64,000 nt of DNA from Apiotrichum sp. Y4204 (GCA_025531455.1 JAMYHL010000027.1:186001-250000), one strand, 5' to 3'. Counted from the first letter of the stretch, positions 1 to 11,946 are shown. Notes: generated by a model not told the origin, from the sequence alone. Translations and numbers: made by a program.

Positions 1-1323
1 TTATTCTTCACAATGTTTATCTCCCAGTGTCTTTGTTCTCGTTATGAACACTACGTTCTTTGGGCTAGGAGTGCACAGAGTACGCTGAAGTGTGTAGGTC
101 GCCGCTATGCTGACGGCAAGATCTGTGGTTGGGACTTCAACGAGGATCGCGCAATAGCCGACCCACTGCCCTTCCGGCAACGATGGCAGAGAAGACTGCA
201 AAGACTCAGGCGACTATTCGCAACTGCATGGTCGAGACTGACGGGTCCCCGTGTCTCGAGCACGCCAGTCGAGTCCGTACGCTCATCTCTCACCCCCACC
301 TTACGTTCAAGTTCCAGCTGCAGCACCATGGAATGTCTCCCGCAAACAAATTCGTATCAATCGCAGAACGGCATCGATGCCGTCAGTCTCCACAGTACGA
401 GCGGATCAAGAACGCCGTCGGTGAACGAGAAACCCGTTGGCCCACCCGCAGGTCAAGAACAGGCTGCCATTCTCCCGCTATCGAACACCACAAAACAATC
501 CCTCAAAACTTCTCTGTGGGAACATTTTCTCAAGGTCTTGAGATACATTCCGACGCCGACCTGGGCGGTCATTTTCGGAGTGTCATGTTCATTGATCCAG
601 CCGTTGAAGGCCCTCTTCATCGACACGCCTTCATGGACTTCTGTACGCGTCCCAAATGCTCCGGACGGGAAACCTCCCTTGCATTTCCTTCTCGATACGA
701 CCAAGCTCCTCGGCGCAATCACAGTTCCCTTGGCGCTCATGCTTCTTGGCGCCAGTTTCTCCCAGCTGAAGGTATGATTTGTGAAACTGGGACAAACCTA
801 ACGTTCAGTTTCCAAGGCAATGGAATGACTTTCCGCTCGTTGCCATCGTATCCATGACCGCCATTAAGAGTCAGTGCACCCGCTTTTCCTAGCTAACAGG
901 CGCAGTGATCATTATACCGGTCTTCAGCGTGTAGGTCGTCAGTATATCACTCAAATTGACGCCAGTTTCGTCGTTCTCGCCCTTCAAGGACGGACTAATT
1001 TATTCCCCCCAGAGCAGAAAAGTGGGTCAAGTCCCTGTGCTGATTGTTTGCTGACTGTCGCCAGTCCGAACGTTTGTCACCATCCTATTATCCGGAACAC
1101 CAGCGGCGGCAAACCAACTCGTGGTCACCCAGCTCTACAATCCCGCCGGCACAGCCCATACTGTTTCCAAGTTCCTTCTGCTGCAATGTGGGTCCATCAT
1201 GAGATTCTAAGATTCTCACATCACAGACCTCCTCATGTTCATTCTCTCCACGTAAGTTGTCGTCCCTGTTGCCTAGCTAATAGAAGTGCACTGGCGGCTG
1301 TTGCCCTGTACATTGTTCAGTAA
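1..1323 (+). CDS. auxin efflux carrier family transporter, 3' part (5' end outside window)
   Basis: Partial gene; the window starts inside an intron that ends at 27. Exons I infer: 28-79, 121-771, 809-870, 906-930, 966-1021, 1065-1187, 1227-1251, 1284-1323. The product has a long hydrophilic loop (exon 121-771) followed by the C-terminal membrane half, with family-typical stretches PLALMLLGASFSQLK, ILLSGTPAAANQLVVTQLY and a final hydrophobic ALAAVALYIVQ. This is the pattern of the Mem_trans/auxin efflux carrier family (fungal ECM3-like): five N-terminal helices, a central loop and five C-terminal helices. Substrates of the fungal members are mostly unknown; they sit in the ER or plasma membrane. 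Introns are 32-43 nt and two exons are only 25 nt. It converges on the bHLH gene with 181 bp between stop codons. The family call is firm, the function is not. Confidence 0.85.
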
Positions 1324-1504
1324 TATAGATTCTCATCAGCCATATTAGATCAATGTCATAACATCTCCGGCACATTTGTGACCATGATGTACAGCTGCTA
1401 TTCTTCAGGACGAGCGATGCCACTGCTAACTATCACCACGAACTGGTACTACAACGGAAACGACACAAGACACAACCTACAACACTGCCCCGACATTACA
1501 GGGC

Positions 1505-3311
1505 CTAAAAATTGGGCCAGGATCGAGGACCATCAAGCGAGGTGTCGATCTCCATTTGGCTAAGGGACGTTTGAAGTTCGTTCTGAGAGTCCTTGCGTCC
1601 TCGTTGAACACCCATCGTCTGGTCGTTAAGTCTCTGGTCCTCGGCGAAGTCCATAAGTCCCCACACAACTGCATCCTTTCCGTCGGTTTCGGGAGATCCG
1701 GTGGACAGAGGAGTGGAGCGCTGGACGTCGGGGCCCGACGAAGCTTCCGTCGGGGACGCCTCAAAGACCAACATATTGTTGGTCGAGTTGCCGAGCCCGG
1801 ACCAACCGGCCTGAGTGAGAGGAACGAGACGCTCGGGCTCAGGGCTTGATTGCATTGCCTCCAGATGGTCCCCTGGTTGGTGGTGGGAGTGATTTGACGA
1901 CGTCTGAGGTTGGGGTTGATCACCGGAAAGGAGGAGGGATTCGAGATAGCGAATACGCGAAGATTGTTGTTCGTTCACTGTCTGAAGGTCGCTGGAAGTG
2001 TGAGCACTTGCTACGTACTTCTACTATGAGCAACTCACCGGATATATTGCACGGAGTCACTCAGGATTCTACCCTTGCACTGCGCCGAGTCTTTCTGCTG
2101 CTTGGACGTGGAAGCGGCGCGCTTCGTCTTCTGAGTAGCGTTGGCACATGAGACACCATACGTGTACACACCTTCTTCTTCACTGGGGACCCTGCGGGGT
2201 TGGTATCCTCATCTTCCTCTTCCTCAACTGCAACTTCGGCCTCTACGGGCATCTTGAACTTGGGAGGGAGGAGCTTGTTTAGCTCCTCAATCATCGCGTT
2301 GATGTGTTCACGTCGGCGCTTCTCGACTTGATTGTGACATTCGCGCCGCCGTTGCTTTCTACTTTCGTCACCAAGCAGTGTCGAGTTCTGGGCAGGCGTG
2401 ACAGGGCTGATGTTAGCATATCCAAACACGTTAATATCGTACCTTTCCATTCCTTCCAAGCTTGCACCGTAGCTTGCCATGTTGTCGGGGAGGACACTCG
2501 GTGCACTGCCTCCTGGACCCCACAGGCTACGACCAAAGTCGTTTCGCGGGATGGCAATGCCATACTGTTGTTCGAATGCATAGTCCGGCGAGTTGATCGA
2601 GTTGGCTCGCTGATGACCCATTGCAAGCATGGACGCCGGGGGTTTGGTGTCGGTCTGGAAGGACATGGACCTGGGAGGTTGCATCGCGCGACCACGCGGG
2701 GCTTGCATATTGGGGCGTTGGACGTCATTCATTGACAACTTCCTGGTTGAGCGAGAACGGGCAGCGGGTGCCTTGCCAATATTCGACGAGCGGGAGGATG
2801 ACTGCGACCGCGATCGGTTGTGAGATGTAGCATTGTCGGCTGAGGCCGCCACGATGGGTGGCTCACGATTCTCCGATCCAAAGTTGAGGTGGCCAAACAT
2901 GGAGTGAGGCTGGAAACTGTGGGGAGACGTGCTGGCAGGGAGATCAATGACTGCAGAATGCGGCGAGACCATGTTGTAGTCAAACGGCGCGTTGTTCGAT
3001 TGGTTGTTGGGCATGCTGTTGGGACTGAACGAGAACGACTGCGTCGAGCCCATGAGAGAGCTGAGAATGGATGACTCTACTGTCATGGAACCGTCAGAGA
3101 ACGGGCGATTCAGAACGGGTCGCTGGGGGCTCGGAGGTAAACCGTTGTTACTCGACGGCCTATGAAGCAATAGTTGTACAGTCATGAGGCAATGGCAACG
3201 AACAACGACAAGTGAGGACGACGCACGAGGTGCTTTGTCAGCAGCGGTAGCAACGGACGCTCATGTACGAGTAACGCACTGGAAGCCTTCCATCTTGATG
3301 GCGGCGGACAT
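1505..3311 (-). CDS. bHLH-leucine zipper transcription factor with a long acidic loop
   Basis: Exons (minus strand order): 3280-3311, 2172-3159, 2039-2130, 1505-1991; 532 aa. The start MSAAIKMEGFQ is chosen because it joins in frame across a 120-nt intron; an alternative start is 3185. Residues 1-280 are Ser/Asn/Pro-rich and disordered. The basic region and helix 1 (about 281-313) carry the His-Glu-Arg pattern HNQVEKRRREHINAMIEELN that contacts E-box DNA. Helix 2 (about 358-373, KGRILSDSVQYIRDLQ) runs straight into a zipper ending YLESLLLS. Between the helices is an unusually long loop of about 45 residues holding a Glu/Asp run and a Lys-rich patch, and it is interrupted by an intron. The C-terminal 150 residues are low complexity. 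It should act in the nucleus as a dimer. The exact orthologue is not clear. Confidence 0.88.
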
Positions 3312-5818
3312 GTTGGGGCCAAACGGCAAAGTCTGTGTCCAAGAAGAACACGATGTGGTAGCTGGATGGGGGTGATGGACAAAGAGATAGCGATCACGAT
3401 GTCTTGGACGGTGTGAAGAGCAACGACAACAGGCGGTGTAGTGTTGCCGTTGGGTGACTGAGAGTCAAGAAGAAACAATGGGTGGGTGGCTTCAGACCAG
3501 CGCAGTTGCGACGTTGTCAGCAAGAACTCGAGAGAGTTGGTTGGTCTTGTCTTGGATCTGGGGGGAAGGGGGGAGAGAAGGGAGGTCGTGAGTCGAGAGG
3601 TGTCGTCTTCGTACCTCTTGTCTTGGTTCGTCTCTGCCTCGCGCGCTCTCAGCTCTCAAAGCACAAGTAGCACAACCCCAGAGGTCCAGAGAGAGGGGAC
3701 GATGATGCCGAGAGGAGGGAGACCGCGGGGACTCGTTTCGTTCGTTTAGCGCAGGGGAGAGAGAGCAAAGAGAGTATGTAAATGAACTCGGTGCCGCTCC
3801 AACGCAACACAGCAGAAGACGAGGAGTACCGAGCAAAGGGAGCAATGTCCAAGGACAGAGGTGCTAGGTGCTCGAGGTGTAATGAGCTCACGCGGGGCGG
3901 AAGACAGAAGGAAAGGGGCAGAAGTGCCCAGTGGCGGCGGAGTGTGTAAGTGTCTCTCTCTATGCCGGGGAGGGTGTGAATGGGCTTTGGCGCTTTGGGG
4001 GACAAGGCATGAGGCCAGAGGACTGGCCGACTGGGGATCTCAGGGAAGGACGGGTGGGGAAATGCGGGGTGTGTCCGGGGTGTCAGGGCACGATGGCGAG
4101 GTGAAAGTGGGGAAGGCGGAATGTGAGAGCCGAACAAGGTTTCCACAAGACTCCGCGAACGGCGCGCTGTGGAACCAGCTAGTACTACTATACTACAGTA
4201 CTGATATCCTGATACTGAGTTGTGAAGGCAGAGGGTAGTAGCAAGGCACTGTCGAGAGGGAAAGGGCGACCGAGGAGAAACACGAGAGCCAATTTAGAAC
4301 TTGGGGTAGCTGCGGCAAACAGGCAGAATCAACTCAAGTGGCGACGATGGCGCGGTGGCGGCGTGGAAACCGCCCGTGTGCATGGACAGTTTACTTGCAT
4401 GGGTGGTGTTCATTAGCTACCAGTCTTCAATTGCCATTAATTGCTATAAAGTAGCTCAACCTCTCAACAAAGTCAACATCAACGATCAACCCCGCAGCAA
4501 TAGTCCTATTGATGCCGAGTTCCCAGTGGCAAACGAGAAAGTGCGGTAACTAGAGGCATGATGACTCGGAGATTGAACCAAACTGTTGCAACCTTTCCGC
4601 TTTGCCACTGAGCATCCTCGCTTGGGCTTGCTCTCGACGTATCCCTTGCGCACCTTGCGACACAAATGCATGCGTTCCGGCGGCTTCGGTGTCGGTCCAT
4701 TGTTCGAGATACCATTGCGACTACGACTGCAATCTGGGCCACCGGCATTTTCCTGCTCTCAAACTTGCTTGTGTATCGAACTGCAGCAACTCGATGTGTT
4801 GTCTCGCTGCCTTGAATACACAGAGTATCGAGGTACGAGTGCAGACAAGCACAGGGCCGCAGGCAGTGACAGAGGTGCAGAACATGCAGAGGACGAGGAC
4901 GCAAGGGTTGGTTGGTTGGCTTTTAGACCAACTTATGAGCCCCACAATTTCACACTTGTCCCTGATCTCTCCTTAAACCCTGAGGCCCCCTGGGTCCCCG
5001 CAGGAACCACCCCACAATGGCCGCGGGGGCCCTGTGGGGAAAGAAGCCGCATACGGAGTTCATCTTTCCCGGCCAGGCCAGCGCGAGTGCGCCGCTCGAT
5101 TAGGCATGAGACAGAACACGATTGGGCTTGGACCTTGTTTGTTTACGGTTGCAGGGCTCGTATCGCATAGGGCGCACAGGGGCATTTCCGATGGGCGGGC
5201 TGAAATGAAAGCGGATCGGAACCAAGGCTCAACACCCAAGGCGCCCGGACCTCGGGTCATTACCCGTGCACTTCCTTCCAATCCCTCCCATTGCCGATAT
5301 GGCAAATTGCGGCAACCTTGCCGGTTCGCCGGAACGTCTACCTCCACTCTTGCAGTGTTGGAACGGTGAATCGGCCTCGGCCGGGGGAGGCGGGCATGGC
5401 CGACATGGCCGACAACCCAGAACGGCCAGACACTCACTGTCCACCTTCCTAGCTTCCATAAAGCCCAGAGCAATGGCAAAGTGCCTGATGGCCAGGTCGA
5501 TGATCGATGATGGCCTGATGACGTCGAACATTGCACACACGTAACAACACCAGTTGCCAGTTGGATGTTGCCTAACTTTTACGTAACACATAATCAAAAA
5601 TGCTCCCGTTTTCAGTTTCAGACGTTACCTCAGGCTTGTCGGGCAATCGGGCACGGGTCGCGATGTCCGGCGATCGCACGACTCTTGGGATCTTGGCATC
5701 TCGGGGATCTTGGGTAATCTTCAAGAATTCAAGATATCGATCTTATCGACAGCGATATCTCATCAACTTTCGGGTCGTCGGACGCTTGGACGTTTGAACA
5801 AAACATTCTCCAAAAGCC
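3312..5818. promoter_or_regulatory. 2.5-kb divergent spacer between bHLH gene and ADCK1-like gene
   Basis: No supported gene. From 3312 to about 4150 the minus strand is pyrimidine-rich, as expected for a long 5' leader and promoter of the bHLH gene. Open frames at 3649-4146 (-) and 4586-5170 (+) have low-complexity or arginine-rich translations with no family signature. I see no TATA box that I would defend. Confidence 0.5.
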
Positions 5819-8016
5819 ATGCTGCGACCAGCAGTGGCAGCCCTCCGACAAGGGTTATACCAAGCTCCTTCTCGGTATATCGCATCTCCGAGGACACTAC
5901 GGCAAGGGCAAAACGTCGTTCATGCACGACTTCTAACGGGTCAGAAAGGGCCTGTTACCTCCTCGCTTTCTACTCTCGGCCACCGATTCCATTCATCCCC
6001 TTTTCTCCCATCGCCCGCGACCCGTCGGATCCCATATCCAGCCTCTCGTGCGGCTCGACCACTTCAAAATGCTTTGCTCAAGGGATACAGCACCGAGGCC
6101 GGAAGCAGCTCTTCTGGTAGAGGTGCTCGAAGATACCGCCGCTTGAAAATTATCCTTGCGCTAGTGGCTGCCTTCGCCGTTCTCTACAACGTCTATCCGC
6201 CATTCCGTCACACGACTCTCGCCATTGTCCGTTGCTCCCGGTTAATGAAGGCCGTCGTCCTCGACGTATGGGACTACAAGCAGACATTCGCCAAGGAGGC
6301 CCTTCTAGGCGACAGTGACGGCAACATGTCGGCCGAGGAGGTGGCTGAAAAGCGTCAGCTTCGCAAAGCGTGTCACCTTCGCTCGGCAGAGCGCATTCTT
6401 GAGGCGCTCAAGAAGAACTCTGGCATTTACGTCAAGATCGGTCAACATATCGCTGCGGTACAGGTCCTTCCTAAGGAGTGGACGAGCACAATGAGACCCC
6501 TTCAAGACCAATGTGTGCCGACCCCTCTTGAAGACACGGATGCCATGCTCAGGAACGACCTCGGTTTAGGTATCAACGACTTGTTTATCGATTTTGAGCC
6601 GCATCCAATCGGTGTCGCGTCTTTGGCACAGGTGCATCGCGCTGTGGATCGTAAATCAGGCCGTCCAGTTGCCGTCAAAGTTCAACATGCGGACCTCCAG
6701 GAGTTCGCTATGATCGACATGGCCACTGTCAACCTCGCCATCCGCTTTGTCAAGCACATTTTCCCGGACTTCGAATTTGGCTGGCTGGGAGAGGAGATGA
6801 ACGAAATGCTTCCCCTCGAGATGAATTTCCGACATGAGGCGGAGAACTCATTGCGCTGTCGCCAGGACTTCCAGCATCTTAAAGGCAAGACGAGCCTCTA
6901 CATCCCGGAGGTGCTGTGGGCAGAACGTCGCTGCTTGGTGATGGAGTTTATTGAGGGAGCCCGCGTCGATGACCTCGCCTATCTCAAGCGTCACAAGATC
7001 GATCGCAACGAGGTTAGCCAGGAGCTTTCGCGCATCTTTTCTCAAATGGTATACCTGAACGGCTTCTTCCACGCGGACCCTCATCACGGTAACCTCCTCA
7101 TTCGCCCGAAGGCGCCGGGGTCGTCCTCGCCATTCAACTTCGACATCTGTCTCTTGGACCACGGCCAATATTTCGATATCCCTCCTGATCTCCGCGTCAA
7201 CTACGCACACTTCTGGCTTGCTCTTATGACTCCAGCCTCCGAACAAACCATCAAAGATCGCAAGAAGTATGCCAAGCTGGTGGGCAACATCGGTGATGAT
7301 ATGGTAGGTCCTCGCCACACGAACTCTGCTGACCGTGAAGTACCCGTATCTCGAGAGTGCCATCACGGGACGTGTTTCCATGGACACGGATGTCGACTTG
7401 GAGGGCAATCAGCCATCCTCATTGCTGGACTCGAGCAAGCCTACCGAAGGCAACAAGGATGCCGACCAACTCAAAAAGCTGCAAACGGTCGTGCAGGATC
7501 GTGAAGGTCTTATCCTTGGAATCTTTGATCTACTGAGGACTGTCCCAAGGTAAGTCCCAAATCGAAGGGAAGCTTGTGACAACACCAACTTATCCCAGGC
7601 GACTACTCATGATTTTGAAGCTATCTGATCTTCAACGCTCGTTGGACTACAGTCTGGCCACAACCCATGGACAGTATCGAGTCTATGTCATCATCGGCCA
7701 TTACTGTGCTAAAGCTGGTGAGGAATATTGCAATTAACACTCTATACGTAGGCTGACCTTACTCTCAGTCTGGCAAGCCGCTGTCGGTGACTTCAAGCGT
7801 GAATGGCAGACCAAGGGATGGTCCTTTGGTCTCTTCGGCCGTCTGGCAAAGTCATGGTTGAGCTGCGCATATTACGAAGCGTTCTTCGGCACGTTGGAGC
7901 TAGGCATGGACCTGGGCGCGCGTTTCCGCAACATCGGGCTATGGCTCAACGGTTTTAGAAAGGGAGGTCTCGAGGCAGCTTCAAAGGAAATGGCTGGCTT
8001 GAAATCGCCCGCTTAG
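5819..8016 (+). CDS. mitochondrial ABC1/ADCK1-type atypical kinase (MCP2-like)
   Basis: Exons 5819-7303, 7341-7549, 7599-7717, 7769-8016; 686 aa. The N-terminus is rich in Arg, Ser and Ala without acidic residues, as in a mitochondrial presequence, and is followed by one membrane segment (about 109-128). The UbiB/COQ8-fold signatures are all present: KIGQ (206-209), the lysine of AVKVQH (about 287), the catalytic loop HADPHHGN (418-425) and DHG (447-449) in place of DFG. Members sit in the inner mitochondrial membrane and control coenzyme Q and lipid homeostasis. The sequence looks closer to ADCK1/Mcp2 than to Coq8. The end of exon 1 is set by the donor after DDM, joining to YPYLESAITGR. Introns are 37-51 nt. 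Confidence 0.9.
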
Positions 8017-8717
8017 ATTGTCCATTTAGATCTTGTACCACATCCGCATGATACACACTTATCCATGAGACAAACTTCACTCATGACCTAAGAGAGGAAG
8101 GACATTGCTTGTGTTGGTGTGAAGTGGATCAAGTGGAGACCACACAGCATCACATGTCGTCTTGTCTCACAAGTCACTGTGCTGGTTGGTCCACCCTGAA
8201 AGTCCCGTTGTCGAGCTCACGTTTTAAGGTCGGTTCGGGGTTGATTAATCACGGTTCTTAATTAGGGATTACCCCCTAATTAAGGGTTTCTATTCATTGT
8301 GCAAAAGTGATAAACGCGTCGACGTGGCTTGCTGATTGCTGCGCCTCCTGTCCTCAGGTCGCGTCGTCACCACCGCACCACCTTCATCAGGCCATCAGGG
8401 ACGTAGGGACTCGACGATGACCACAGAAGTGGAGTAAAAACAGTCTCTGCATCATTAATCAACAAAACGCGCGACCTATCCGACTTCTGGGTTTCAGCAT
8501 TGCTCCGCTGCACCCTCACCCCAGTCACCCCCAAGGATCCCAGGAAACCACTCCAACTGTCCGATTCCTCCAGTCATCCTTACGATTAACTGGTTCCTCA
8601 CGGATCCTCTCACCATCCTCTTCCTCGGCAACTCCAGACTTACTGTCAACGTCCATCGCAGAGCTGCTTTGAACTCGTTCGTCAATCCAACCGCTCTCAC
8701 TCTCTTGACTCTCTAAC
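8017..8717. promoter_or_regulatory. spacer upstream of MPDU1
   Basis: No gene seen. It contains an AT-rich perfect inverted repeat at 8257-8284 (listed separately) and CA/TC-rich leader sequence close to the next start codon. Minus-strand open frames at 8494-8830 resemble no known family. Confidence 0.5.
8257..8284. repeat. 11-bp perfect inverted repeat with 6-bp spacer
   Basis: Arms cttaattaggg (8257-8267) and ccctaattaag (8274-8284) are exact reverse complements around attacc. It lies 240 bp after the ADCK1-like stop codon, so it could form a hairpin near the 3' end of that mRNA or be a binding site upstream of MPDU1. The function is unknown. Confidence 0.6.
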
Positions 8718-9825
8718 ATGACGCTCCATTCTGCCGTGAGTGGCCAAGCCAAGCCAATGCCAACGACATTGCAACTGTAACTTTGCCGTCCCATTCTAAC
8801 AAACGAGATCACAACTGTAACACACAACATCCCATGGTTCCTCCGACAGCCAGCAACTGCTCTGATCGGGGAGAAATGCTACACGACTCTCGTCTACGAC
8901 TTCAACATCACTGATGTTGAATGCCTGAAGTACGCGCTATCGAAGGGCTTGGGCTTCGGCATTGTCCTCGGTGGCAGTATCGTGAAGATTCCTCAGGTGA
9001 TTGCTCTATCATCGAGTACTTCTGATGCCAGATTATCAAAATCGTAAAGAACCATACTACTCGAGGACTTTCGTTGTCTGCCTATGTGAGTGGATTGCCC
9101 TTCTAGTAGAACGGGTACTTTGACAATCGTGGATGCATGTTGACCAGTGCAGAACCTGGAAACGGTGTCTTATGCCATCTCTCTGGCGTATGCTGCCCGC
9201 GGAGGGTTTCCATTCTCAACATACGGCGAGAACCTCTTCATTACGATCCAGAATATTGCCATTATTCTCATGATTCTTTACTACACCACGCCTAGGAGTT
9301 CCTATTCCGGACTCGGCGGACAGCTATCGGCCCCGTCGTCGTCGCCATCCGCAGTGCGCCGCGTAACGACTGGTTTGATCATTATTGTTCTGTTCCTCCT
9401 CTTCCTCTGGAATCGTACCCTGTGCCCCCCGTCCACTCGTATGTCCTGTTTCGTGAGATTTTACTCTAACAACAGTGGCCTTCCTTCAGCTGAGCACTAT
9501 TCCTATCGGGCTGCTGTCCAAAGCTCCCCAGATTATGGAGAACTACACAAACCGCTCCACCGGCAACCTTTCGGCCTTTGCGGTCTTCAGCGCGCTCATC
9601 GGCTGCCTCGCTCGCATGTTTACCACGAAGCAGGAGATAAAGGACCCCATCGTGTTCTGGGGCTTTGCCGGTGCAACGCTGTTGAATATGGTTGTTGCCT
9701 TCCAGATGGTCATGTACTGGCAGAGTCCTGGCGACGACTTGCTCGACACTAAGGCTCGTTTTGGAAAGGAAGGCTCGATCATGGAAGAGGGGCCGACTGG
9801 TCGTTGGTCTCGCAAGCTGGACTAG
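8718..9825 (+). CDS. MPDU1: mannose-P-dolichol utilization defect 1 (MPDU1/Lec35) homologue, PQ-loop protein
   Basis: Exons 8718-8735, 8850-8996, 9032-9085, 9153-9438, 9476-9825; 284 aa against about 247 in animals. After a short first exon the protein shows the family order: a hydrophilic EKCY stretch, the first PQ-loop (KGLGFGIVLGGSIVKIPQ then NHTTRGLSLSAY), several hydrophobic helices, and the second PQ-loop (LSKAPQIMENYTNRSTGNLS) followed by SLxAR-like CLARMFTTKQE. MPDU1 is an ER membrane protein needed for use of dolichol-phosphate mannose and glucose in N-glycan, GPI and related pathways. The 18-nt first exon rests on a good GTGAGT donor at 8736. The alternative acceptor after 8797 is in frame and would add 17 residues. 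Transcribed in the same direction as its neighbours on both sides. Confidence 0.9.
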
Positions 9826-10326
9826 GCACACACAACGACCACGTTTGCTGTTAGATTGCTGTGGATGTATACATGTCCTGTATCGCGAGTCTGCTTCTTT
9901 ATGTGCGTGCTCGTGGCTGCCTCGAGGCCTCGAGGCCTATCGAATATCGAGGTGCAGCGGAGTGGACCTTTCGCCCTTGGCCTGGCCCTTCATTCAGGCT
10001 TTGTTGTGCTTCGATTCTCACCACTTCGCACCGGCGCCTGCGAACGGTTCCCATAACCCACGGCTGTGTATATATTGCCTTCCCTCTTGTCCAGCTGGTG
10101 TGTATGACAGGGAACACTGCCAAAGCTGTCTGCCCCGTTCACACCGCGCACTGTTTGGCCGTTCCTTCCTTCCCTGTGTACTCATCTTCTATCATTCTTC
10201 TCTTTCATTCTTTCATACTTTCTTCCATTCCTCCATTCTCTCAATCTTTTCATAAACTCTCTCTCTCCCTATCTTGTCCTAGCGTTCACCTACCATCCAT
10301 CACCCCCCCACTTCTCGACACTCACC
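9826..10326. promoter_or_regulatory. spacer with TATA-like site and CT-rich leader
   Basis: No gene. A tgtatatattgcc element near 10067-10079 lies about 250 bp before the next start codon and is followed by an almost pure pyrimidine stretch (10150-10320) ending in CACCATG. This layout recurs upstream of the two secreted-protein genes at the right end. Confidence 0.5.
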
Positions 10327-11082
10327 ATGCGCATGCGAGGTCACGAAGACGAGGCGTACGAGGCGCCGGCGCCGCCTTCCTTTCCGCCGCCGAGCCGTTC
10401 GCAGCGCACCGCCTCACCCTGTGCTCTGTCAAGTCACTCGAGTGGTTACTTGAGTGAGGAGCGCGTCTTATACCCACCCCAAGCGCCGCCCTCGGCGCGT
10501 CCTGTGGCTTTCCCTCCAGAGCGTCATGTGGCATACCCGTCAGAGCGTCCTGTCGCATACCCGCCGGAACGTCCTGTCGCATACCCGCTGGAGCGTTCCG
10601 TGTCAAACGTCCCCTCAGAGCGTACGGGCTACTCATACGTCGCTCAGCCACGAGACAATGCGAGGCCTGTTGCCACCGATTATTGCCCGCCGAGGTCAAA
10701 CGCGTATGCCCTGGCCGGCTCCGCCAGGGAACGTGGCGGCTCCGTTCAGTCTTCGATGATGGGCTCAACCATCAAGAGTGTCTCGCCAGAGCCCGATCGT
10801 CTTCCTCGTGCAAACAGCAATCAGCAAGTCGCGTCAGAGTTCCACCGCGCTCCCGCAAACACTAGGCAATACCCATCAAGCTCCGGCAGTCTGCCCCCCG
10901 CGCGAGACTTCATCAGGCCACCCAAATATGGTGGTCACTCGAAACGCGACCAGTTGGGTAGTATCGCCGAAAGCTGGGGCCCCGATCAGTCTGATTCTCT
11001 TCGAACCGGGCTTTTCCAGCATCCACCCAGCCCCCCGAGCAGTCCCTCGTACGGCGGGCGCGCCAGGCCTAACCGATGGTAA
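10327..11082 (+). CDS. disordered Pro/Ser-rich protein with 8-residue repeats
   Basis: Single open frame of 251 aa, ATG in a CACCATG context. Not recognised. The whole protein is predicted by eye to be disordered: Pro, Ser, Arg and Tyr dominate. A block at residues about 56-95 repeats an 8-residue unit of the form ERPVAYPP four to five times, encoded by a 24-bp DNA repeat at about 10494-10600. No signal peptide, membrane segment or domain is visible. The C-terminus is rich in SPxSP-type motifs (PPSPPSSPSYGG) that could be phosphorylated. The leader resembles that of expressed genes in the window, so I regard it as real but of unknown role. Confidence 0.6.
   Translation: MRMRGHEDEAYEAPAPPSFPPPSRSQRTASPCALSSHSSGYLSEERVLYPPQAPPSARPVAFPPERHVAYPSERPVAYPPERPVAYPLERSVSNVPSERTGYSYVAQPRDNARPVATDYCPPRSNAYALAGSARERGGSVQSSMMGSTIKSVSPEPDRLPRANSNQQVASEFHRAPANTRQYPSSSGSLPPARDFIRPPKYGGHSKRDQLGSIAESWGPDQSDSLRTGLFQHPPSPPSSPSYGGRARPNRW
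10494..10605 (+). repeat. 24-bp coding tandem repeat
   Basis: About four and a half imperfect copies inside the disordered protein gene, each encoding RPVAYPPE-like residues. Copies differ mainly at third positions and at the residue after YP. Confidence 0.7.
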
Positions 11083-11946
11083 TCCACTTTGAGATCCTCC
11101 CGAGCACCCGAGCATCTGGTAGGTGAGCATATCGGACCATACCGCACCTAACTGACAATCAGCTTAGCATGCACTCGAGTCGCATGCTGACTTTGTACTT
11201 GTCGTAAAAGTGTAACTTGTTAGAGATGAATGCATGAGAGACCTGTACTTGAGAGGACAGAGGCTGGGCGGAATCAAAATGGACAGCCAAGTGGTGTCGG
11301 AGGGCAACAGCGACGTCAGACTCGAGCGCTCGGGGTGTGATCAGGCGACCCACACAATGGCCACACACACCAGACTCCGTGCATTACAGATTCCGCGCCT
11401 CTGTATGTTTCGTCCCTGTGCCCCTTCTCTCGACCCTCTCGCGTCTCCAGTTCCCCTTCCCATTCTTTCTCGATACACGACCACTTCAAGTCATTCTCAC
11501 ATCCCCCTTGACACTGCAGTAACCATCACTTGCTCATCGTCTTAGGACCCGGTCTGTTACCAACATTCACTGTCGCGTCTGCCAAACCGTGCAAATAAAC
11601 CACCTCTCGCGCGGCCCTACACGACACGTCCCCTCGCTGTCCGTTCATTATATCGCTTTATCTGATCTCCCGACCATATTCCAACCTTATCCAATCAATC
11701 CGCCGTTTCTCTTCGCACTCCTCACATCAGTCGACCTCTGTACGACTAGCTTGACCGTGATCTTTCCTAGTCGAAAGGTGTTTCCCATCTGCCCTCCGTC
11801 CGACGGTTGCCACTCCCACAGACGTCGCCGTCCACCCCTTGACTGATCACTGTCATATTTCCCACCAGGTGTGACGGAGACGCTCATTGAAGAGGGACGT
11901 CTGCTTGTTGTTGATCTCGAAACCGGCGTCTCATTGAACATCCGTC
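11083..11946. promoter_or_regulatory. spacer and probable long leader of the FHA gene
   Basis: No supported gene. From about 11380 to 11860 the plus strand is pyrimidine-rich with CA runs, as expected for a promoter and 5' leader. An intron could lie in the leader, but I cannot fix its ends. Confidence 0.45.

Noticed and set aside
3649..4146. 165-codon minus-strand open frame
   Set aside because: Pro/Ser/Leu/His-rich translation of a pyrimidine-rich leader; no domain or conserved motif.
4586..5170. 194-codon plus-strand open frame
   Set aside because: No family motifs, an Arg/Ser/Leu-rich random-looking translation and no credible splice partners.
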